64,000 nucleotides of DNA from Neorhizobium galegae bv. orientalis str. HAMBI 540 (GTDB lineage Bacteria; Pseudomonadota; Alphaproteobacteria; Rhizobiales; Rhizobiaceae), in the NCBI RefSeq assembly GCF_000731315.1, contig NZ_HG938353.1:4468001-4532000 (forward strand), in the 5' to 3' direction. Position numbers and translations under genes: made by a program. Positions 59,366 to 64,000 of the stretch are shown piece after piece. The first letter of the stretch is position 1. The number at the start of each line of letters is the position of its first letter. The notes under the pieces are model-generated. The model was not told the origin of the DNA. It saw nothing but the letters and a program-made list of their open reading frames with translations, and made no database searches.

Positions 59366-61300
59366 CTAGTTCTGCGGCACCATGAAGCCATCGAAGAACG
59401 CCGACAGCTCGGCATATCCGTCGAGCGGCAGCACATGCGCGACATACTGGTCCGGCCGCACCAGGACCATGCAGCCCTGTTCCCGATCGATGCCGCGCAT
59501 GTCGAAAATATCCTGCCCGCTCTTGAAGTCGGGGCAGAACATCTTCTCGTAGTCGCGGAGCCCGTAACGGCCCTTCCGGGGCAGCAGGAAAGTCGGCATG
59601 GTTTCGACGGCAAGCGTGCGATGGGCCTGCTGGAAGACGACGCGGAAATCGATCACCGAGTCGATGTCCTGGCCGGCCGGCGTATGTCGCTTCACCGGCG
59701 AGGTGGGGGAGCCCGCCAGGAAATCGCAAAGCGCCCGCAGCCGCGAGGAGGGGGCCGCGCGATCTTCCGCGCCTGCAAAGGCATAGATGCGCCAGCGGCC
59801 GTCCGCCTTGGCGGCATGGCCGAGTTGCGTAGGCTTGGCATCGGCCAGGCGGATCGCCGGCGCCGAATGGAACCGCGTGCCGATCGTCAGCCCCTTGGCG
59901 AGATGCTGATGGGTGGCTTCGCCGGTCAGCACCGACGGCGTGTAGCGGGTCGCTGTACCCGCGGTATAACGCCCCGACCGGACGAAATATTTCTGCACTT
60001 CCGCCGGCTCGACGCCGTCGCCATCCGGATCATCCGGGGATTTCAGCGGCGCGCTCAGCATGGCCGACCATTCGCGGTCGAAGTCGATCAGTTCCTTGGC
60101 GATGGTCTGGCGTTCGGCGGAATAGCTGTGCAGCAGATCGGGCCTGCTCCGTCCCTGCAGGACGGCCGCCAGTTTCCAGCCGAGATTGAACCCGTCCTGC
60201 ATCGAGACGTTCATGCCCTGGCCGGCTTTCGGGCTGTGGGTATGGCAGGCGTCACCGGCGATGAAGACATGGGGCAGACGCTCTCCGATCGCGTCTTCGG
60301 CCACGTCGTCGAACTTGTCGGTAAGCCGCTGACCGATCTCGTAGACCGACCACCAGGCGACCTCCTTCACCTCGAACGTGTGGGGATGCAGGACACGCTG
60401 CACGGCCGCGATCAGCTTGTCGACGGTGATGTTGCGGCTCGCGACCCGCTCGTTCTCGTTGAGCTTGTCCATCTCCACATAGATGCGGACCATGTAGCCG
60501 CCTTCGCGCGGAATCAGCACGATGCTGCCTTCGCCGGCGGACTGGATCAGCGCCTTGAGGCGGATGTCGGGAAAATCGGTAACGGCGAGCACGTCCATGA
60601 CGCCCCAGGCGTGATTGGCGGAATCGCCGTGCAGCGCCCGGCCGATCGACTTGCGCACCGTGCTGCGCGCCCCGTCGCAGCCGACGACGTAACGGGCCTT
60701 GATGATCTCGATTTCACCTTCGTGGGAGGGCTCGAGGCGCTCCAGCCTCGCGGTCACCGGATAGTCGGAGGCGGCCGGGTCGGTCTCCAGATCGATCAGG
60801 CGTCGCGAATAATGCGGTTCGAGCCGGGTCGGTGATTTGCGCATGACGTCGAGGAAGAAATCCTGCACGCGCGCCTGGTTGAGGATGACATGCGGAAATT
60901 CGGAAAGCCCATCCTCGGTATCGTCGATCCTGCCGCTGCGGACGATGTTCTCCCGTTTTGCGTCGTCAGGTTTCCAGAACGTGGTCTCGTTGACCCAGTA
61001 GGATTCCTGGAGCACGCGCTCGGCAAAACCGAAGGCGTGGAACATTTCCATCGTGCGGCAGGCAATGCCGTCGGCCTGGCCGCGCAGCAGCGGGCCGGAT
61101 CGCTGGTCGACGATGCAGGTCCTGATGTCGGGAAAGGCCGACAGCTGTGCGGCGAGCGTCATGCCTGCCGGACCGCAGCCGACGATCAGGACATCGACTT
61201 CCTCAGGAAGCGGCCCTGCCTCGACAGGTGCAGCGTATCGATCCTCCGGGTGAAAGATTTCCGGGTCGCCGGGCTCGAACCCATTCAGATGGAATTGCAT
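59366..61300 (-). CDS. FAD-dependent aromatic hydroxylase, 3-hydroxybenzoate 4-monooxygenase-like (MobA)
   Basis: This 644-residue flavoprotein belongs to the phenol 2-monooxygenase class. It has the dinucleotide fold VLIVGCGPAGMTLAAQL, the NAD(P)H/FAD DG motif VVGCDGARSTVRKS, the FAD ribityl motif IAGDACHTHSPKAGQGMN and a C-terminal thioredoxin-like domain. The N-terminal MQFHLNGFEPGDPEI resembles MobA of 3-hydroxybenzoate degraders, which makes protocatechuate. The ATG at 61300 follows GGAGGAAA. A MarR-type gene is divergent with a shared promoter/operator, the same arrangement reported for mobA/mobR in Comamonas. Confidence 0.82.
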   Translation of the reverse strand: MQFHLNGFEPGDPEIFHPEDRYAAPVEAGPLPEEVDVLIVGCGPAGMTLAAQLSAFPDIRTCIVDQRSGPLLRGQADGIACRTMEMFHAFGFAERVLQESYWVNETTFWKPDDAKRENIVRSGRIDDTEDGLSEFPHVILNQARVQDFFLDVMRKSPTRLEPHYSRRLIDLETDPAASDYPVTARLERLEPSHEGEIEIIKARYVVGCDGARSTVRKSIGRALHGDSANHAWGVMDVLAVTDFPDIRLKALIQSAGEGSIVLIPREGGYMVRIYVEMDKLNENERVASRNITVDKLIAAVQRVLHPHTFEVKEVAWWSVYEIGQRLTDKFDDVAEDAIGERLPHVFIAGDACHTHSPKAGQGMNVSMQDGFNLGWKLAAVLQGRSRPDLLHSYSAERQTIAKELIDFDREWSAMLSAPLKSPDDPDGDGVEPAEVQKYFVRSGRYTAGTATRYTPSVLTGEATHQHLAKGLTIGTRFHSAPAIRLADAKPTQLGHAAKADGRWRIYAFAGAEDRAAPSSRLRALCDFLAGSPTSPVKRHTPAGQDIDSVIDFRVVFQQAHRTLAVETMPTFLLPRKGRYGLRDYEKMFCPDFKSGQDIFDMRGIDREQGCMVLVRPDQYVAHVLPLDGYAELSAFFDGFMVPQN

Positions 61301-61365
61301 GGAACCAGTTTCCTCCGCATGTTTCTTGATGGCGTCCGCGGAAATGGATTCGGCGGATCCAATAT

Positions 61366-61400
61366 TGATCAGTATACTGATTATCAGTATACGTGTCAAG
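61366..61400. promoter_or_regulatory. Divergent promoters with a MarR-type operator
   Basis: For the minus-strand monooxygenase there is a perfect -35 TTGACA (61395-61400), a 17-bp spacer and -10 TATACT (61372-61377). For the plus-strand regulator TTGATC (61366-61371) and TATACG (61389-61394) are also 17 bp apart. A perfect inverted repeat, GTATACTGA and TCAGTATAC with three bases between (61373-61393), covers both spacers and -10 elements. One bound MarR dimer should block both promoters. Confidence 0.75.
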
Positions 61401-61424
61401 CTTGCGATGGTTTTGGAGAGTTTG

Positions 61425-61913
61425 GTGAAAGACAACGATGACATGCCGGGGCATCTGGCCCGCCGGTTCCAGCAGATCGCCGTGGCGGTCTTCCATGCCG
61501 AGGTCGAGCAAGCCGGCTACGACCTGACACCCGTCCAATACGCGGCGCTTGCGGCGATCAGCACCAATCCCGGGATCGATCAGGTAACGCTTGCGGGGCT
61601 GATCGCCTACGACCGGACGACGATTACCGGGGTCATCGACCGGCTGGTGCAGAAGGGCCTGCTGGTGCGCAATGCCAGCACCAAGGACAGGCGCGCCCGC
61701 GAATTGCAGATCACCGACGAGGGGCGGAAGACGCTCGACGGCATAGCGCCGGCGGTGGAGGCGGCGCAGGAATTGATGGTGCGCGGCCTGACGGCAGAAG
61801 AGACGGACGAACTGCTGCGGCTTTTGCGCAAGGCGATTGCCGCCGGCAACGAGTTGAGCCGCGCACCGTTGCGCGAGGTTTCGGACGCCGCCAAGACCAA
61901 GCCGGTCACCTGA
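61425..61913 (+). CDS. MarR-family transcriptional regulator (MobR-like)
   Basis: This 162-residue regulator has a MarR winged helix: YDLTPVQYAALAAIS, VTLAGLIAYDRTTITGVIDRL (recognition region) and the wing NASTKDRRARELQITDEG, with long dimer helices. The start is taken as GTG at 61425, with GGAGAG five bases upstream; ATG at 61407 or 61443 are alternatives. It is divergent from the monooxygenase, and the palindrome between them is its likely operator. An aromatic acid such as 3-hydroxybenzoate is the likely inducer, by analogy. Confidence 0.85.
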   Translation: MKDNDDMPGHLARRFQQIAVAVFHAEVEQAGYDLTPVQYAALAAISTNPGIDQVTLAGLIAYDRTTITGVIDRLVQKGLLVRNASTKDRRARELQITDEGRKTLDGIAPAVEAAQELMVRGLTAEETDELLRLLRKAIAAGNELSRAPLREVSDAAKTKPVT

Positions 61914-62053
61914 CCTGCTTCGGGCAAGGCGTCGCCCGGCTCGCGGAGTACGCGGCGTATCAATCCCGCTCCGTTAACCATTTGTTGACCATATTGGTCG
62001 AGCCTCCTCTGTCGGCACGCCAGCCGTAACTTGGATACAGCAGGGAGAAGAGC

Positions 62054-62305
62054 ATGACGCTCGTGACATTGCCCAACAAGATCGTGCGAAACAGCCACCA
62101 CACCGTTCTGGTGATGCGCGACGGCGGCACATGCCAGGCCGTCTGCGTCGTCAACGACGGCAGGATCGGCGACGTCTGCTCGAAGCTCGGCCTCATCGAG
62201 AGGATCGCCAGCAACAAGCTCGATCACGGCGAAGTGGCGTTCGATGGCCGCGTCTGGATCACCCATTCCGACATGCCGCGCCCACTGCATGCGGGGCGCC
62301 ACTGA
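62054..62305 (+). CDS. Conserved-looking small hypothetical protein
   Basis: This 83-residue soluble protein has GGGAGAAG before the ATG and a compact mixed composition (KIVRNSHHTVLVMRDGG, CQAVCVVNDGRIGDVCSK) with three Cys, possibly a small metal or redox site. It has no signal or membrane segment. No known family is recognised; good ribosome site and codon use argue that it is real. Confidence 0.6.
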   Translation: MTLVTLPNKIVRNSHHTVLVMRDGGTCQAVCVVNDGRIGDVCSKLGLIERIASNKLDHGEVAFDGRVWITHSDMPRPLHAGRH

Positions 62306-62373
62306 CAATTGCGTGGCCCTGCGCTGAAGGTGCTCCGACGCCATCGCGTCTGGTTTCTTGTCGCAGGGACAGG

Positions 62374-62402
62374 AATAAAAAGAGCGGGGATGCCTTCCCG
62401 CT
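62374..62402 (-). terminator. Intrinsic terminator downstream of flagellin
   Basis: On the minus strand AGCGGG and CCCGCT pair around an eight-base loop and are followed by CTTTTTATT. A second hairpin, ATCCGGCCC with GGGCCGGAT, lies closer to the flagellin stop. Confidence 0.6.
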
Positions 62403-62473
62403 GGGTCTTACCCCGCGAGCGAACGAAACATCCGGCCCCCGAGCATACCCAAGGGCCGGATATCGGGGAGGTA

Positions 62474-63421
62474 TCAGCGGAAGAGGTCGAGAATGCGTTT
62501 CGACTGCTCGTTGACGATGCTGAGGCCGATCGTCTGGAGTTGCTGCTGCACCTTCGTGGCGGCAAGCCTGACGGCGCTCTCTTCCATGTTGGCATCGACC
62601 AGGCGCCCGACACCGCGGTCGATCGCATCATGCAGCTTGGAGAGGAACTCCGTATTGGCACCGATGCGGCTCGAAGTGGAGCCGAGTTTGGCGCCGGCGG
62701 AGGTGAGGCCCGAAAGCATGCTGTCGGTGGCGGAGATCATCCCGTCCAGCTCGTCTTCGGTGGTCGAATTCGAGATCTTGATTTCGCTGGCGGTTGCCGA
62801 GCCCTGCGATCCCGTGTCGAGAAGGTAATATTCGTAGGCGGTGCCGTTGTCGGTGGTGCCCGAATAGGCCTTGGTCAGAAGCCCGTCGGCGGCGTCACTA
62901 CTGCCGACCAGCGTCGTCGAGGCGGTATCGAAATCGATCGTGTTGAGGGCCGTGGTGCCGTCGGGGCCTGTCGATGAGGATGCCAGCAGCGACTTGACAC
63001 CCGGCGTCCCGGCGGAACTCAGCCAGTTCTCGCCGTTGAAGGACGACGATTCGGCGACCATGCCCAACTGATCCTTGAGTTGGCCGATCTCCGCATTGAT
63101 TGCGTCTCGGTCCACGCCCGGCGAGCGCGCCAGGATGAGTTTTGCCTTGATCTCGGAAACGAGGCCGGTCGCAGCCTCCATGCCGAGCGACGCCGTATCC
63201 GCCATCGCGGCTGCAAGGCCCGATGCGTCCCCGACCGCCGAGAGCGACATGCCGGTGGAACGCATGGAGGTGGCGATCGACCAATAGGCGGCGTTGTCGG
63301 ATGCCGTATTGACGTTGCGGCCGGTTGCCACCTGGATCGTGTTGCGCTCCAGCGCCTTGGCGGAGCCGGTCAGCAGCAACAGCGCAGACGCCGCCGACTG
63401 ATTGTAGGAAATGCTGCTCAT
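62474..63421 (-). CDS. Flagellin
   Basis: This 315-residue filament protein has the conserved flagellin ends: an N-terminal helix region (SSISYNQSAASALLLLTGSA, ATGRNVNTASDNAAYWSIAT) and a C-terminal helix (ANTEFLSKLHDAIDRGVGR, QLQTIGLSIVNEQSKRILDL). The variable middle is short, as in the rhizobial multi-flagellin type. The ATG at 63421 gives MSSI, the usual start; a longer frame adds nine residues. No other flagellar genes are in the window, so it may be a secondary flagellin. Confidence 0.92.
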   Translation of the reverse strand: MSSISYNQSAASALLLLTGSAKALERNTIQVATGRNVNTASDNAAYWSIATSMRSTGMSLSAVGDASGLAAAMADTASLGMEAATGLVSEIKAKLILARSPGVDRDAINAEIGQLKDQLGMVAESSSFNGENWLSSAGTPGVKSLLASSSTGPDGTTALNTIDFDTASTTLVGSSDAADGLLTKAYSGTTDNGTAYEYYLLDTGSQGSATASEIKISNSTTEDELDGMISATDSMLSGLTSAGAKLGSTSSRIGANTEFLSKLHDAIDRGVGRLVDANMEESAVRLAATKVQQQLQTIGLSIVNEQSKRILDLFR

Positions 63422-63638
63422 GAAGCGTCTCGCAGGTGGGAAGGACACGTTACGGGCTCAGGCAGTGAAGATCGGCGTCATGCCCTTGAGCTGGCGCCAT
63501 ATCAGCGCACGAACTCATCACCTGCAATCACTGTGCAGCAGCGAGATTTCAAAGCGTTTGCAGGATTTATTAAGGTTTTAGTGATTGGCGGATTTTTTGA
63601 GGGGCGGGCTGAGGTGACGATAAGATCAAACCGCGTCG

Positions 63639-63869
63639 TCAGAACCGGCGATACTTTGCCAGCGGCAGGCCGTGTTTCTCGACATACTCATTGTGAAACC
63701 GGATTGCCTCGGCACTTTCCAGCCGCCAAAGGCGCTCCCGCTCGGCTTTGAGGGCCTTGGCGATGCCTTCCTCGGCGGACTGCGAGAGGTCGATCTTCAG
63801 CGCGCGAGCCTCGGCAATAAGGTTGCCGTCTCACAAAAGCCTAGTCGATTTGCGGGCGGGCTGGGACAT
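63639..63869 (-). pseudogene. ccdA-like antitoxin gene with in-frame stop
   Basis: A 77-codon frame begins with ATG after TTGGAGG and continues SQPARKSTRLL, and then has TGA at codon 13 (63831-63833), after which CcdA-like sequence resumes in the same frame: DGNLIAEARALKIDLSQSAE, EGIAKALKAERERLW, then FHNEYVEKHGLPLAKYRRF to a stop. The alignment with CcdA needs no gap, so the lesion looks like a nonsense change, not an indel. No ccdB follows. It is probably an inactive relic. Confidence 0.75.
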
Positions 63870-63923
63870 TCCAACCTCCAAGTTCAGCGCAAAATATATG
63901 CGCATAAACTGTCATTGGAAAGA

Positions 63924-64000
63924 TCAGTCGTCCTTCATCTTCAGCGCGGCAATGAAGGCTTCCTGCGGGATGTCGACTTTGCCGAACTGGCGCATGCGCT
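63924..64000 (-). CDS. lepA: Elongation factor 4 (LepA), C-terminal fragment
   Basis: The last 77 bases encode on the minus strand the end of LepA: RMRQFGKVDIPQEAFIAALK, then MKDD and a stop. This is the conserved lysine/arginine-rich C-terminus of the back-translocating GTPase. The rest of the gene lies beyond base 64000. The identification rests on this short tail only. Confidence 0.8.
   Translation of the reverse strand, partial: RMRQFGKVDIPQEAFIAALKMKDD

Noticed and set aside
63080-63751. 223-codon plus-strand frame over the end of the flagellin gene
   Set aside because: It is antisense to the conserved flagellin N-terminus and to the ccdA relic, with shadow-type composition.

Overview
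The window looks like chromosomal DNA of a Rhizobiales alphaproteobacterium, most probably Rhizobiaceae (Rhizobium/Agrobacterium type). This rests on the high GC content, a complete cpa/tad pilus locus with a Flp pilin, a short alphaproteobacterial flagellin, noeJ/noeK-like mannose genes next to an FkbM methyltransferase, BMP-type nucleoside transport, and intergenic palindromic repeats of the kind scattered through rhizobial genomes. The species is not determined.

Layout. 1-6.6 kb: a yejABEF-type peptide ABC transporter whose last two genes are separated by a two-gene PIN-toxin/antitoxin module. 6.6-11.6 kb: a 2-hydroxyacid dehydrogenase, nicotinate phosphoribosyltransferase, small envelope proteins, an alpha/beta-hydrolase fold protein that lacks its nucleophile, and a single-domain response regulator. 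11.7-16.6 kb: sugar-nucleotide genes (UDP-glucuronate epimerase-like, FkbM, ManC, ManB) for surface polysaccharide. 16.8-20.5 kb: small exported proteins, then a di-haem cytochrome c peroxidase with a chemoreceptor directly downstream. A tRNA-Ser(GGA) follows at 21.1 kb.

22-33.9 kb is a nucleoside uptake and salvage region: a BMP-family binding protein, a fused ATPase and two permeases lead directly into cytidine deaminase, purine nucleoside phosphorylase, DeoC and DeoA. On the other strand lie phosphopentomutase, adenosine deaminase and Upp. Together they would import nucleosides, release bases, and feed the pentose into glycolysis. 34-46 kb is the Tad/Cpa pilus locus: TadE-like proteins and an orphan secretin-N-domain protein on the minus strand, then pilin, CpaA, CpaB, CpaC, CpaD, CpaE, CpaF, TadB and TadC on the plus strand, a 23-codon unlisted reading frame, and a TPR lipoprotein.

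46-49.5 kb carries a frameshifted M17 aminopeptidase, a MarR-like regulator and an NlpC/P60 hydrolase. 49.6-56.3 kb is a five-gene leucine/isovalerate degradation operon (Ivd, MccB, MccA, HMG-CoA lyase, methylglutaconyl-CoA hydratase), interrupted by one palindromic repeat and ended by another. 56.6-61.9 kb looks like an aromatic-acid region: TetR, LigI-like hydrolase, TctC-type binding protein, and a MobA-like flavin monooxygenase divergent from a MarR regulator with a well-formed promoter/operator between them. The window ends with a flagellin, a ccdA-like antitoxin relic carrying an in-frame stop, and the C-terminus of LepA.

No CRISPR array, rRNA, transposase or prophage was seen. The items that most deserve a second look are the toxin-antitoxin pair inside the yej operon, the nested palindromic element at 56.3-56.6 kb, the nucleophile-less hydrolase, the peroxidase/chemoreceptor pair, and the 23-residue membrane peptide.
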